Counted from the first letter of the stretch, positions 1-8,533 are shown. The stretch is DNA of 51,702 bases from Bradyrhizobium sp. URHD0069 (GCF_000701345.1 NZ_JNIJ01000044.1:1-51702); one strand, 5' to 3'. Translations and numbers: made by a program. Notes: generated by a model from the letters alone, not told the origin.

Positions 1-296
1 TCGCACAATCCCTCGGCGTCGCGCCCGTCGTTCTTGTTGCGCTTGACATAGGGCTTGACGTGTTGCGGCGCCATCAGCTTCACCTCATGGCCTAGCTTGC
101 GTAACTTCCGCGCCCAGTCATGCGCTGCGCCGCACGCCTCCATTCCAATCACCGTCGGCGGCAGCTTGGCAAAAAACACCAACACCTCGTTGCGCCGAAG
201 CCGCTTGCGCAACCCCGGCCGCTCCGCGGCATCGACCCCATGCAGCTGAAAAATATGCTTCGACGTATCCATTCCAATGCGGATAATCTGGTCCAC
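1..296 (-). CDS. IS110-family transposase, N-terminal part (cut by window edge)
   Basis: Reading the minus strand from a GTG at 296 gives about 98 residues, open to the window edge. The start is preceded by a GGGAG ribosome site six bases away. The translation begins MDQIIRIGMDTSKHIFQLHG and continues with MEACGAAHDWAR and KNDGRDAEG. These are the conserved Asp, Glu and Asp-x-x-Asp positions of the RuvC-like DEDD domain of IS110-type transposases. Such enzymes insert circular elements using a structured guide RNA encoded in the element's non-coding end. The C-terminal serine domain lies outside the window, so whether the copy is intact cannot be judged. Confidence 0.88.
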   Translation of the reverse strand, partial: MDQIIRIGMDTSKHIFQLHGVDAAERPGLRKRLRRNEVLVFFAKLPPTVIGMEACGAAHDWARKLRKLGHEVKLMAPQHVKPYVKRNKNDGRDAEGLC

Positions 297-377
297 GGAC
301 GGCTCCCTTGTCTGAATTTGCAACAACCTCATTCTGGCACACTGATGCCGTAGGGGGCCGTCCACCCCATCATACTC

Positions 378-464
378 CGTGGCCTCTCGTTGGGCGGATG
401 CCCCGAGGCCTTCTGCTATCAACCAACGCCGGCGGTTATGGGCCCCTGCGTTCGCAGGGGCGAC
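378..464. repeat. Family A palindromic repeat, partial copy
   Basis: Right part of the composite palindrome described at 870-987. It has the GTGGCCTCTCGTTGGGC stretch, then the hairpin with core GCCCCTGCGTTCGCAGGGGC at 442-461. The left hairpin is missing. It lies 18 bases beyond the 3' end of the GIY-YIG gene, between it and the IS110 element. Confidence 0.7.
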
Positions 465-481
465 CGTAGTTTTCTGTTGCG

Positions 482-763
482 CTAAACCAGCAAATCGCTG
501 AGATCGCGCCATTCCAGGTTTTCGCGCTCAATCAGCTCGATCTTCCAATCCCGCTTCCATCTTTTTAGCTGTTTCTCCCGGCTGATGGCTTCATCCGGGC
601 GATCATAAGATTCGACATAAACAAGGCGATGAACGCCATAGGCTTTGACAAACGAGGAGCCGTCGCCATTGCGGTGCTCGGCTATGCGTTTTTGCAGGGA
701 ATTGGTCACTCCGACATACAGGGTCCCGTGACGTCGGCTGGCGAGAATGTAGACGTGGTACAT
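482..763 (-). CDS. GIY-YIG nuclease-domain protein (YhbQ/UPF0213-like)
   Basis: A 93-residue protein starting MYHVYILASRRHGTLYVGVT, which contains the GIY-YIG signature as Y-x-Y-I...L-Y-V-G-V. It continues with the conserved arginine (KRIAEHRNG) and the REKQLKRWKRDWK helix. This is the stand-alone one-domain form. Larger members of the superfamily cut DNA; the function of the stand-alone form is not settled. The start at 763 is chosen because the family begins with M-x-x-V-Y-I-L; the frame stays open upstream to 856 but that extension is repeat-derived. The gene sits between family A repeats on both sides, which raises the possibility of a link to them; that link is inference only. Confidence 0.85.
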   Translation of the reverse strand: MYHVYILASRRHGTLYVGVTNSLQKRIAEHRNGDGSSFVKAYGVHRLVYVESYDRPDEAISREKQLKRWKRDWKIELIERENLEWRDLSDLLV

Positions 764-869
764 GCGCCAAACACCGAGTGGATGTCGAACTTCCCGTGCT
801 TGCTCACTGATGTCAGGGGCTATGGGTCCCTGCGTTCGCCGCTGGTCAGCGAGCAAACTCTATCATCAG

Positions 870-987
870 GTCGTCCCTGCGAAAGCAGGGACCCATACGC
901 CGCGGCCTCTCGTTTTGGGCGGGACGGCCGACCCTACCGCAACCACGAAAGCCGGTGGTTATGGGTCCCTGCGTTCGCAGGGACGAC
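870..987. repeat. Family A composite palindrome, full copy
   Basis: Begins GTCGTCCCTGCGAAAGCAGG and ends in the near reverse complement of that hairpin (GGGTCCCTGCGTTCGCAGGG then ACGAC), so the whole 118-bp unit is an imperfect inverted repeat with a hairpin at each end. The centre carries GGCCTCTCGTTTTGGGCGGG. A broken half copy (CTATGGGTCCCTGCGTTCGC) lies just before it at 820-839. The arrangement resembles a BIME made of two REP units. Confidence 0.85.
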
Positions 988-1047
988 GCCAGCTATATAT
1001 CCCCCGCCTACTTCGCATCCGCGCTTGATGTGACCGGCCCCATTCTC

Positions 1048-1164
1048 GTCGTCCCTGCGAAAGCAGGGACCCATACGCCGTGGCCTCTCGTTGGGCAGGA
1101 TGGCCGATGCCTTTTGCAACCTCGAACGCCGGTGGTTATGGGCCCCTGCGTTCGCAGGGGCGAC
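1048..1164. repeat. Family A composite palindrome, full copy
   Basis: A second full unit, 117 bp, with the same two end hairpins and the same central CTCTCGTTGGGC as the copy at 870-987. Together with that copy it fills the 340 bases between the GIY-YIG gene and the adaptor gene. No protein is supported in this interval. Confidence 0.85.
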
Positions 1165-1184
1165 AGTAATTGTTGGTGCCAACC

Positions 1185-2111
1185 CTACTTCACATCCACA
1201 CTGGCGGTGACCGGCCGCACCGGGTCGCCCTCGCGCAGCAGTGCGCCGGCGCGGGCCACCACGATGTCGCCTTCCTGCAGGCCGTCGCGGATCTCGACCT
1301 GGCCCGCCGACATCAGCCCGACCTCGACGCGGCGAGTTTCCACCCGCGCCCGCCGCACCACCTGGACCACGGTGCCGGCCGAGCCATAGAGCACCGCGGT
1401 GAGCGGCACCGAGACGTTGTTGCAGCTTCGCCCGGTGGTGATCAGCGCCCGCGCCGACGAATTCACCAACAGGCGCCGGTTGGTCGTGACCGCGACCACG
1501 ACCTGGCCCAACTGACTGTTGGGCTCGATGGTCGGCGCCACCCGGCGCACCCTGCCGTCGATCTCGCCGCCGCCGACGATCTTGATCTTCGCGGTCTGGT
1601 TGACCGTGAGCTTGGCGATGTCCTGGGTCGGCACCAGCCCGACCAGGTCGTATTCGCTGCGCGCGATGATGGAAAACAGCGCTTCGCCCTTGCCCGAAGC
1701 CACCGCGCCGACCGACGCCGAGGAGCTCGCGATCAGCCCGGCGACCGGCGCCTGCACCTGCGCCACGCCGCCTTCGGGCAGGGAAAGCCGGGCCAGGGTC
1801 TGCCCTGCGGTGACGGTGTCGCCGGCGTCGGCCAGCACTTCCGCGACCTTCAGGCCCGGCCGTTCCGGGCGCACCGCCGTCTCCTCGCGCGGAATGATGA
1901 TGCCGGAGACTTCGGAGATCGCCGAGAAGCAGGATTTTGCCGCTTTCAGCACGGTGACCGCCGCGCCCTTGGGGCCGTCCTTGGGCGCATCGGCCTCCTC
2001 GGCGGCGAGGCAGGCCTGCGAGGCCAGCGCGAACACGAGAGCGGCGAGCCGCCCCGCGGCCAGCGGGGTCAGCAGTCTTCGCGATGGCGCGCGCGCGGCG
2101 AAAGGGTTCAT
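1185..2111 (-). CDS. RND-type efflux periplasmic adaptor (HlyD/membrane fusion family)
   Basis: A 308-residue protein. The start at 2111 gives MNPFAARAPSRR followed by a hydrophobic segment and an ALASQACLA signal-type cleavage region. It then shows the usual adaptor order: a barrel-sandwich first half (VSGIIIPREETAVRP), the GDTVTAGQTLARL lipoyl-like turn, a very short hairpin, the second lipoyl half (VQAPVAGLIASSSASVG), a beta-barrel domain and a membrane-proximal end (VEVGLMSAGQVEIRDGLQEG). Adaptors bridge an inner-membrane RND pump to an outer-membrane channel. No pump or channel gene lies next to it: downstream are only repeats and IS110, so it is an orphan here. Reading frame intact. Confidence 0.82.
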   Translation of the reverse strand: MNPFAARAPSRRLLTPLAAGRLAALVFALASQACLAAEEADAPKDGPKGAAVTVLKAAKSCFSAISEVSGIIIPREETAVRPERPGLKVAEVLADAGDTVTAGQTLARLSLPEGGVAQVQAPVAGLIASSSASVGAVASGKGEALFSIIARSEYDLVGLVPTQDIAKLTVNQTAKIKIVGGGEIDGRVRRVAPTIEPNSQLGQVVVAVTTNRRLLVNSSARALITTGRSCNNVSVPLTAVLYGSAGTVVQVVRRARVETRRVEVGLMSAGQVEIRDGLQEGDIVVARAGALLREGDPVRPVTASVDVK

Positions 2112-2135
2112 CGGCGTTCCAGTCCGGTTTCCTTT

Positions 2136-2281
2136 GTCGTCCCTGCGAACGCAGGGACCCCAGCGTGAGCGCAATTGCGCTCATCGCCACTCCGTGTGTT
2201 ATCGGTTTGGGCGCCGAAAGGCGACGCCTTTCGTAACTATCGGCACCGGTGGTTATAGGTCCCTGCTTTCGCAGGGACGAC
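2136..2281. repeat. Family A composite palindrome with altered interior
   Basis: Starts GTCGTCCCTGCGAACGCAGG and ends in the matching hairpin (TAGGTCCCTGCTTTCGCAGG then GACGAC). The interior differs from the copies at 870 and 1048: it contains a perfect GAGCGCAATTGCGCTC palindrome and GGCGCCGAAAGGCGACGCC. It lies immediately upstream of the adaptor gene and so may occupy its leader. Confidence 0.8.
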
Positions 2282-2416
2282 GGTGGTTGGCCTGGTTAGC
2301 GATATCAGAACATCGGCCAGACGTGCCGCCGCGCCCCGAAGATTTCACCCCAAAAACCACCGCGCGCGGGCGCGGATTTGCAGCTATAATCCAAGCTCGA
2401 ACACGGGGGTGCTCCG

Positions 2417-2752
2417 ATGTCCAAACCTGGGATAACAGCGGCTCTTCTTTCGGCGGCGCTCGCTCTCGCCGCGACCGATGCGTGGGCCGGACCCTGCACC
2501 AGCGATATCGCGCAATTCGAAGCGGCCATTCGCGCCTCGCAAGGCAATCCGTATGCGGGATTGACCGCGCCACAGTCGGTCGGCGCACAGCTTGAGCACC
2601 AGCCCACGGCTGGTTCCGTGAAACAAGCCGAGGACCAGCTGAAGAAAAAGTTCGCGGCAACGATGGCCCGTGCCAAGCGCTATGATGCCCAAGGCAACCG
2701 CCTGGGCTGCACCCGCGAACTCACCGCGGCCAAGCGAATGTATATCCTGTAA
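2417..2752 (+). CDS. Small secreted protein of unknown function
   Basis: A 111-residue protein whose first 24 residues are a clear Sec signal peptide (MSKPGITAALLSAALALAAT, then DAWA before the cleavage site). The mature part has one N-terminal cysteine (GPCTSDIAQFEAAIRAS) and one near the end (RLGCTRELTAAKRMY), which could form a disulphide, with a helical, charged region between (QAEDQLKKKFAATMARAK). I recognise the general pattern of small periplasmic proteins common in Bradyrhizobium but no named family. It stands alone, downstream of a family A repeat. Function not assigned. Confidence 0.72.
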   Translation: MSKPGITAALLSAALALAATDAWAGPCTSDIAQFEAAIRASQGNPYAGLTAPQSVGAQLEHQPTAGSVKQAEDQLKKKFAATMARAKRYDAQGNRLGCTRELTAAKRMYIL

Positions 2753-2781
2753 CGGAATGAGGGGCGGCCGCTCTTTATTCT

Positions 2782-2883
2782 CTAGCTGAACCCCGGACAG
2801 TCCCGCGCCGCCAGGCCGAACGATCCCGCAACGATCGGTGTCAACAGCCCAAGCGAAAGCTTGGGTGCGGCAAAATGGTTCAT
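2782..2883 (-). pseudogene. Remnant of a second RND-adaptor gene 5' end
   Basis: The minus strand from an ATG at 2883 reads MNHFAAPKLSLGLLTPIVAG then SFGLAARDCPGFS and stops. This matches the N-terminus of the adaptor at 2111 (MNPFAARAPSRRLLTPLAAG, RLAALVF). The similarity continues upstream of the start: TTCATCGGC(A/G)TTCCAGTCC then GTTTCC is shared. So the start region of an adaptor gene was duplicated and the rest is gone. It lies directly before the AT-rich insert and may mark where that DNA entered. Confidence 0.6.
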
Positions 2884-3137
2884 CGGCATTCCAGTCCTGT
2901 TTCCAAAGAACTGTAGGCTCGGCATCTGTCGGTCGAATCTTCCAGTCCAGCGATCCGGTGCCCAGAAATCCCAGTCAGCAGCGAAGACATGTAGTCTACC
3001 GCTATGGCGCAATTGGCTCTATTGATGATGAATCTTTGCTTTTTCAATTCGTTCGAAAAAATGGACAGCGCTTTCAAAATTTGCGGTAGCTTCTGCGCAC
3101 ATTCCGACGCCCTCATTCGCGTTGCGGGTCGCGAATA

Positions 3138-6100
3138 GTGACGAAAAATTCCTTGAAGAACGCGGGTATCCCCCGCATGGGTTTTGAATACCAAGACCTT
3201 ATAGGCATTGAGGTATTGCTACGCTTCTATCGCGATCCAAATCTCTTTCATTGGGTCGAACTTGAAGCCGACGAACCCAAGGTCGGCAAACTTGATGATG
3301 TGGTCGCAGCCCGCAAAGATAACACTTTTGAACTCCTGCAGGTGAAGTTCACGGTTGATCCAAACAGATACTTTCTAGATTGGGATTGGCTCCTGGAAAA
3401 AAAGGGCAAGGGTACATCGCTCCTTCAGAAGTGGTCAGGTGCGCTAGTTAAGGTCAAAGGTCTTGGGGCCGTTCATTCCGCAAAGCTACGCACAAACAGG
3501 AGGCCAAGTGACGATTTCGTACTCTCTTTGAAAGATGGGTTTGTCGATTTTGACAAAATTAGAACCGCTCAGCAAGCAACGCTCTTAATGGAATTTGGCA
3601 GCGAAGCCGCTGCGCGCGACTTCTTTGAGCAATTTGAATTTGCGCACTCAGAGGCACTAGTTGACGACCTAGAGGCACGCCTTAAGGGCGATATTGTGCC
3701 GACGGATACGGACAACACGGGGTGGCTAGTGCTGCGCGAACAGGCGCGGCGCTGGGCGACACGCAAAAAGTCTCCCGATCCCGACGGAAGAATCAGATAC
3801 GAACATCTTGTTCAAATCATCACGAAGCGACGTCCGAAGCCCATTCCGCAGAACTTTGCTGTTCCGGCGCTCTATCAAGTGCCGTCGAAAGATTTCCACG
3901 GGGCTTTCACAGCTCGCGTCAAGACCGAATTAAAACCAGTATCGGTGCTTTGGGGGTCGCCCGGTAGGGGTAAAAGCACCTACTTGAGCTTTTTGGTTCA
4001 GTCGCTGCGCGACGCCGACCTGCCCGTCGTGCGCCACCATTATTTCTTGTCACTCGATGACAGTACCGTCGATCGCGTTTCATTCACGGAAATCAGCAGT
4101 TCCCTGATGGATCAAATTGCGGGCCGGTATCTCGACGCCGTCCGCGGAATGGAGAGCGCGCCAAATCAACTTCGTAAGTGGCTGGAGGCATGCGGCAAGC
4201 ACTACTCTGCCGAGGGCAAGCGATTCTATGTGGTCGTTGATGGTCTGGATCACGTGTGGCGTGAACAACGCAACACGGCGCAGATGGAGCACCTTTTCAA
4301 CTATCTGTTGCCGTGCCCTGACAACGTCTATCTGCTCATTGGCACTCAAAAGGTTGCACCTGACCAACTTCCGCTCAAGCTTATTCAGCGCGCCGAGAAG
4401 AAAGATTGGATTGAAGTTCCTCCAATGGATGAGGCCGCTGTTCATGCTTGGTTAACGGGGCAACACGATGCAGGCCGCCTCTTGCTTCGGGACATTAAGC
4501 ATAACGTCAAGCTGACGGAACTATCTGAAGTCAGTAAAGCCTTCTTCGCCATATCCAACGGCAATCCGCTTCATCTCATATACTCGTTCGAAGCGCTGGT
4601 GCGGCGCGGTGTTGTCGTCACTTCTGATGAAGTTTCCCTCTTGCCGTCTTGTCCAGACGGCGACATTAGAAAGTACTACGGAGGTCTTTGGACTCGGCTA
4701 CCAGCGAATGCCCGGAAGGTTCTGCATCTAGTTGCGGGATCAGACTTTCATTGGCCCCCTGATGGCTTGCGAAGATGCGCGGGGCCGCTCGATGAAGTCG
4801 ATCATCTCCTTGAGCACCGGCGATCCGGGCTGGTTCCTTTTCATGGAAGTATCCTTGCTTACGCGCGCGAACAACCTGACCACGATAGTACCTTCCAGTC
4901 GGTTCTGCCTTCTGTTGTCCGATGGCTGGAACGTGAGGCCCCTGAATACTGGCGATGGGCTTGGCTTTGGATCATGCGCGCGCGATCCGGCGACACAAAT
5001 GAACTGTTAAGTTTGACCAGTCGCGATTGGATCATCCGCTCACTCGCCAAAGGATGGCCCGCAGACCAAATCGTTATCATTCTTAGTGCTGCGGAAGAAC
5101 GCGCGTTCGAGAGGAACGATTATGTGCGCACAATGCAACTTCGGACTCTGAAGACGCGCCTTCAAAACGGACAAGATTATCAGATTGATCGTTTCCATGA
5201 TTTTCAGGAAAGTGCGGTCCGTAGCGCCGGGAACGAGCAGCAAATTCTAAACATGGCCGACGGCTTGCCCTCGGCCAGCGACGACGAGATTGTTACGCTT
5301 CTTCGGTGCCTTAACGGGGTTGAGAAGGATGGCATCGGAGCGGAATGTTACGAAGAGCTTCGTAGACAAGTAAATCTGTGGATCAGTCTCCGCCATCGCG
5401 CTGGCGAGGAGTTCTTCTCCTTAGCTGAAAACTTCATTGAAGCGATTGTCGATTTTGGACGACCCGATCTTAGGAAGCTACTTCGCTTCATCGGGCAGTT
5501 CCACCCACGCGATCGTATGTACCTGACGTTCTTGCGACATGTAGTTCGCACCCGTAATTTCGATATGGCGTGCAGCATGCTCGGGCTCCTGGTTGCCCAA
5601 AAGCATAAGGTCTGGCGTAATGCTACAGAGAATGCCGTTGTTCAAATCGCCAGCGCAGAGGACATTGATCTAGCCTTGAGGCTCGCCCCCCAGAGTAACA
5701 TCAGCCCACTTCTATCATGCTGGTATCGCTTGAAGGGTCATCAGCCTCCGCAGCCTTGTAACCTTATTGATCTCTCCGCCGCCGCTGTCGGGACGGACTA
5801 CGACTATGGACCGAATCCCGCTGTCGAGAAATTCCTCCATGCCTTCTTCTTTTCGGCATTTGATGCGGCACTGCAAGCGCAGGGTGACTGTGTGCCTGCG
5901 TTACCCGGCATTGAGCGTTCTAAGCTGGGATGGCTGCAAGAGGCTATCGACCGCCTTTGGAACGCTGCGTGGGAGATTGCGAAGAACCCAACAGATATAG
6001 GGTTTGGAAGCATTTTTGTTGGCTTGGCCGAACTCGCGCCGGTTGATATTCAGCACCGCCCCTCAGAACCTGCTTCGGCCCAGTATCGTGCTCTTCGTGC

Positions 6101-6950
6101 GATTGTCGGGGAAATTGCACTCGACCTTCACGGGTTGAAGTGCGCAATGACTGGGGCATCTCTCGTCGAACCAGATGCATTTGGAGTTGCGCGGGGGTCA
6201 ATCCATTGGGTCGATGCAATCTGGATCGCAGGCCGCACTGATGCATCCAATCTGCTACGCAAACGAAGGGTCTTTCTTGGAATCGTAGCCGCCCGACAAA
6301 AGCCACCTGAGAAAACGACGAAGAAGAGCAATCGTGCTACCAAGGACAATGTCAGCCGGGGCGGCACCCCGCCCGACGTAAGAAAATTCGGACCTGACAA
6401 GCTTGAAGCACTGTTGAAGCGCGTTGCGAGTCCTAAGCTCGGCTACATACATCGCAATGAGTCCCTAGTCCGCTGGCTGAAATACTGGGCGAGCAAGAAC
6501 AAGGGCTTGGCCGCCTTGAGATCAATTGATGATTATTTCAATTCTCACGATAACCCGCACGACATAGAGCCGTTACTCGACGAGGCTTTCGATGTGAGTA
6601 TCAAGTACGAGGGAAAGAAGAAGGCCTACAAGTGGCTCGTCAGGGCGCATATCGAACGTCGAGGCTGGCAATCCAATTGGGACGATGGCAGTAAAGTGCA
6701 AAGGCGTTTGGAGCTTGCGGCCAAGCATTACAAAGACAAATGGGTTGATTTCATCCGCGATACGTCTAGGCCCGCGCGCTACTGGGAGAAGAGACGGTCC
6801 GGCTTCACCATCGGGATGCAGCGGCTGGTTAGCTATTTGCTTCTAGTGAAGCAAACAAAATGCGCGGTTCGATTCGCGGGATCGATGGTTCAGCTAACAA
6901 CCGAGGAGGTGCATGACCAGCCTATCCCGTCAGCAGCGTGGCTCTCATGA
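3138..6950 (+). CDS. Avs/STAND-like NTPase with N-terminal PD-(D/E)XK nuclease domain (main part)
   Basis: A 1270-residue protein. Residues 1-110 resemble Cap4/DUF4297-type nuclease domains: FEYQDLIGIEVLLRF, then LDDVVAAR (Asp 53/54) and ELLQVKF (Gln 68-x-Lys 70), a PD-(D/E)XK core. Residues 260-480 are a P-loop NTPase with Walker A GSPGRGKST (273-281) and Walker B FYVVVDGLDHV (363-373), as in STAND proteins. The rest is long and helical, suiting a repeat sensor. This order matches the Avs (AVAST) antiphage proteins, which cut DNA after sensing a phage protein. The start is GTG at 3138; ATG at 3177 is an alternative. Base composition is visibly AT-richer than the flanking genes. The frame ends at a stop, and the sensor continues in other frames (next two entries), so the gene is probably broken. 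Confidence 0.75.
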   Translation: MTKNSLKNAGIPRMGFEYQDLIGIEVLLRFYRDPNLFHWVELEADEPKVGKLDDVVAARKDNTFELLQVKFTVDPNRYFLDWDWLLEKKGKGTSLLQKWSGALVKVKGLGAVHSAKLRTNRRPSDDFVLSLKDGFVDFDKIRTAQQATLLMEFGSEAAARDFFEQFEFAHSEALVDDLEARLKGDIVPTDTDNTGWLVLREQARRWATRKKSPDPDGRIRYEHLVQIITKRRPKPIPQNFAVPALYQVPSKDFHGAFTARVKTELKPVSVLWGSPGRGKSTYLSFLVQSLRDADLPVVRHHYFLSLDDSTVDRVSFTEISSSLMDQIAGRYLDAVRGMESAPNQLRKWLEACGKHYSAEGKRFYVVVDGLDHVWREQRNTAQMEHLFNYLLPCPDNVYLLIGTQKVAPDQLPLKLIQRAEKKDWIEVPPMDEAAVHAWLTGQHDAGRLLLRDIKHNVKLTELSEVSKAFFAISNGNPLHLIYSFEALVRRGVVVTSDEVSLLPSCPDGDIRKYYGGLWTRLPANARKVLHLVAGSDFHWPPDGLRRCAGPLDEVDHLLEHRRSGLVPFHGSILAYAREQPDHDSTFQSVLPSVVRWLEREAPEYWRWAWLWIMRARSGDTNELLSLTSRDWIIRSLAKGWPADQIVIILSAAEERAFERNDYVRTMQLRTLKTRLQNGQDYQIDRFHDFQESAVRSAGNEQQILNMADGLPSASDDEIVTLLRCLNGVEKDGIGAECYEELRRQVNLWISLRHRAGEEFFSLAENFIEAIVDFGRPDLRKLLRFIGQFHPRDRMYLTFLRHVVRTRNFDMACSMLGLLVAQKHKVWRNATENAVVQIASAEDIDLALRLAPQSNISPLLSCWYRLKGHQPPQPCNLIDLSAAAVGTDYDYGPNPAVEKFLHAFFFSAFDAALQAQGDCVPALPGIERSKLGWLQEAIDRLWNAAWEIAKNPTDIGFGSIFVGLAELAPVDIQHRPSEPASAQYRALRAIVGEIALDLHGLKCAMTGASLVEPDAFGVARGSIHWVDAIWIAGRTDASNLLRKRRVFLGIVAARQKPPEKTTKKSNRATKDNVSRGGTPPDVRKFGPDKLEALLKRVASPKLGYIHRNESLVRWLKYWASKNKGLAALRSIDDYFNSHDNPHDIEPLLDEAFDVSIKYEGKKKAYKWLVRAHIERRGWQSNWDDGSKVQRRLELAAKHYKDKWVDFIRDTSRPARYWEKRRSGFTIGMQRLVSYLLLVKQTKCAVRFAGSMVQLTTEEVHDQPIPSAAWLS

Positions 6951-7435
6951 CGCTGAAGCCGGAACATGTGATGCGAGTTCTGATCGACCGGCTCAATTGG
7001 CCAATCCGTCTTGTACGCTGGCAGGCCGCTAAGGAATTCGCTGCGTTGCTCTCATCCCCCAAGCGGGCTCTAGCAACCCGCGTGTTTCTCGATTGGCTAC
7101 AATCTCGTCAGTTCGAAACCGAGGTTGTGGCGGGGATGGCCGTACTGATGTGTACGACGCCGGCGGATTTGCCGGCCGCGGAGGACGTGAAGCGTAGCGT
7201 CAATAATTCTTCCATTCTGGCCGACCTTCTCTTCCAGCGGATATATGGCGAACCGCTAGGAGGCTGGCTCAATAGACATTCAGGTCCGGCACCAATTGGA
7301 TACCAAGCGGAAAAATATTTTGAGAATCACAAAGGGCAAGTCGTTCCGCTCATTCTTTCAGCGACTTTCAGCGCTTGCAAGATGAGAACGGCCTTCCTTT
7401 CCAGGAGCAGTGGGCCTTCGAGTGGCGCAAGTTAA
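6938..7435 (+). pseudogene. Avs-like gene, second fragment after a frameshift
   Basis: Continues the preceding protein in another frame. The upstream frame ends PIPSAAWLS while this one runs ALMTLKPEHVMRVLIDRLNW, so a one-base shift near 6938 joins them smoothly. The fragment reads as helical repeats (RLVRWQAAKEFAALLSSPKR, ATRVFLDWLQSRQFETEVV), consistent with HEAT/TPR-like sensor repeats. It has no ribosome site of its own. It ends ILSATFSACKMR and is followed by a second shift. Not likely to be an independent gene. Confidence 0.6.
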
Positions 7436-8391
7436 TGGACGCGACGAATAGTCCGTACTCATCTTATCCATATCACTTCATGAATACGGTCAGAAGCCGC
7501 GAGGGCGTTGGGGGTCAGTTCAGCCAAAGCCAATGCAACGTGTATAGGTCTGCTTTCCTTCGTACGCTGGCGTTTGCGGTGCAGCAGTGGGGCATGCCAC
7601 GAAACCTCGCTGTCATCGTCGCGGCTCGCTGCCTTCCGCTAAGTAAGGGCTTGCACGCGTTACGTCCTATCGCTCGCCCCGCTTGGCTTAAAGATGTGCC
7701 CGAGAAATGCTGCAAGTCGGATGCTTCGCTGGAGGAGATCTCGCGGCGGCTGCTTAAGGTAAACATTGGATCAAGCGGAATGCGTCCTGTATCGCTCCGA
7801 ATTCCGATCAGCAATGCAATGGCAGAGTTCGGAGAACTTTCGATCGAGAGCTTTTACGTGACTGAGGACTTTAACCCGAAGTCTGACTTCGTCGAAGATC
7901 ATACCCGAATGCTGATTTGGCCGATCACCGATCTTGTCTCGTTCGAAGGACCACTGCCGGAAGAGGACGTAAAACAGTATCGAATAGACGGTGCCACAGG
8001 GTCATGCATCCCTGTTTGCCTCAACGTTTGGCCTTCGGACTTCGGTTTCTGGCAGAACGATTATGTCCACCTCGGTTTCGCCTTTCCCGCGCCGTATAAT
8101 TTCCCATCGGCCCCACATGTCGAATCTGCGAAAGGCTGGGTCGGATTTTCTTTTGATGGGAGACGCGTGGGTTATTGGAAGGTCTGGCACGACAACTGGA
8201 TTCCCGTCCACGCCAAAGACGGTCATACCCGCTGCGGCGGATTGACGGAGTTGAAGACCAGCGTTCTGTGCTCGACTGCGGCAACGCTGGGGATGAAACT
8301 GGCTTGGCACGTCAAGTTGAGCCTGTGGCAGCGGCCTTCCGAATATGGTGCGCCGGTTCTCGCGACGCGGTCAGAATTTTTCAGGGATTAG
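7375..8391 (+). pseudogene. Avs-like gene, C-terminal fragment after a second frameshift
   Basis: A 338-residue reading frame. From its first codon, a TTG, it reads LQDENGLPFQEQWAFEWRKL, which follows naturally on LILSATFSA of the preceding fragment if one base is restored near 7372-7376. Without that repair the first ATG is at 7435. The C-terminal half is rich in Trp, Phe and Gly (WPSDFGFWQNDYVHLGFAFP, GYWKVWHDNWIPVH) and looks like a beta-rich domain that would cap the sensor repeats; I do not recognise the family. Codon use and AT-richness match the first fragment. Whether all three pieces act as a split protein, or the gene is dead, cannot be told from sequence. Confidence 0.6.
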
Positions 8392-8530
8392 GTATCAACG
8401 TTCGCGTCCTGGCGTATGATCTACCCGAATTGAGGCCGCGCGGCGGCGTAGTCAACGCGGTTACGCAACTTAGATCTTCTTCAACCGCACTCGGTATCCC
8501 AAATTCATCAGCAAAACCGAGATCGGCCAT
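8381..8530 (-). CDS. Possible small or truncated gene downstream of the lipoprotein
   Basis: A 49-residue minus-strand frame starting MADLGFADEFGIPSAVEEDL. Its ATG lies three bases beyond the lipoprotein stop, with GGAG eight bases before it, so it could be coupled to that gene. Its end overlaps the 3' end of the Avs-like gene by about ten bases. It may be the head of a gene truncated by that insert, or chance. No family recognised. Confidence 0.28.
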   Translation of the reverse strand: MADLGFADEFGIPSAVEEDLSCVTALTTPPRGLNSGRSYARTRTLIPNP

Positions 8531-8533
8531 TCT

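Noticed and set aside
934..2190. A 418-codon minus-strand frame overlapping the adaptor gene
   Set aside because: Low-complexity Arg/Gly-rich translation in a shifted frame; it runs through palindromic repeats, and the adaptor frame is clearly the coding one.
6900..6950. Programmed frameshifting in the Avs-like gene
   Set aside because: No slippery heptamer followed by a stem is visible at 6917-6945, and a second unrelated shift follows at about 7374; mutation or sequence error is simpler.
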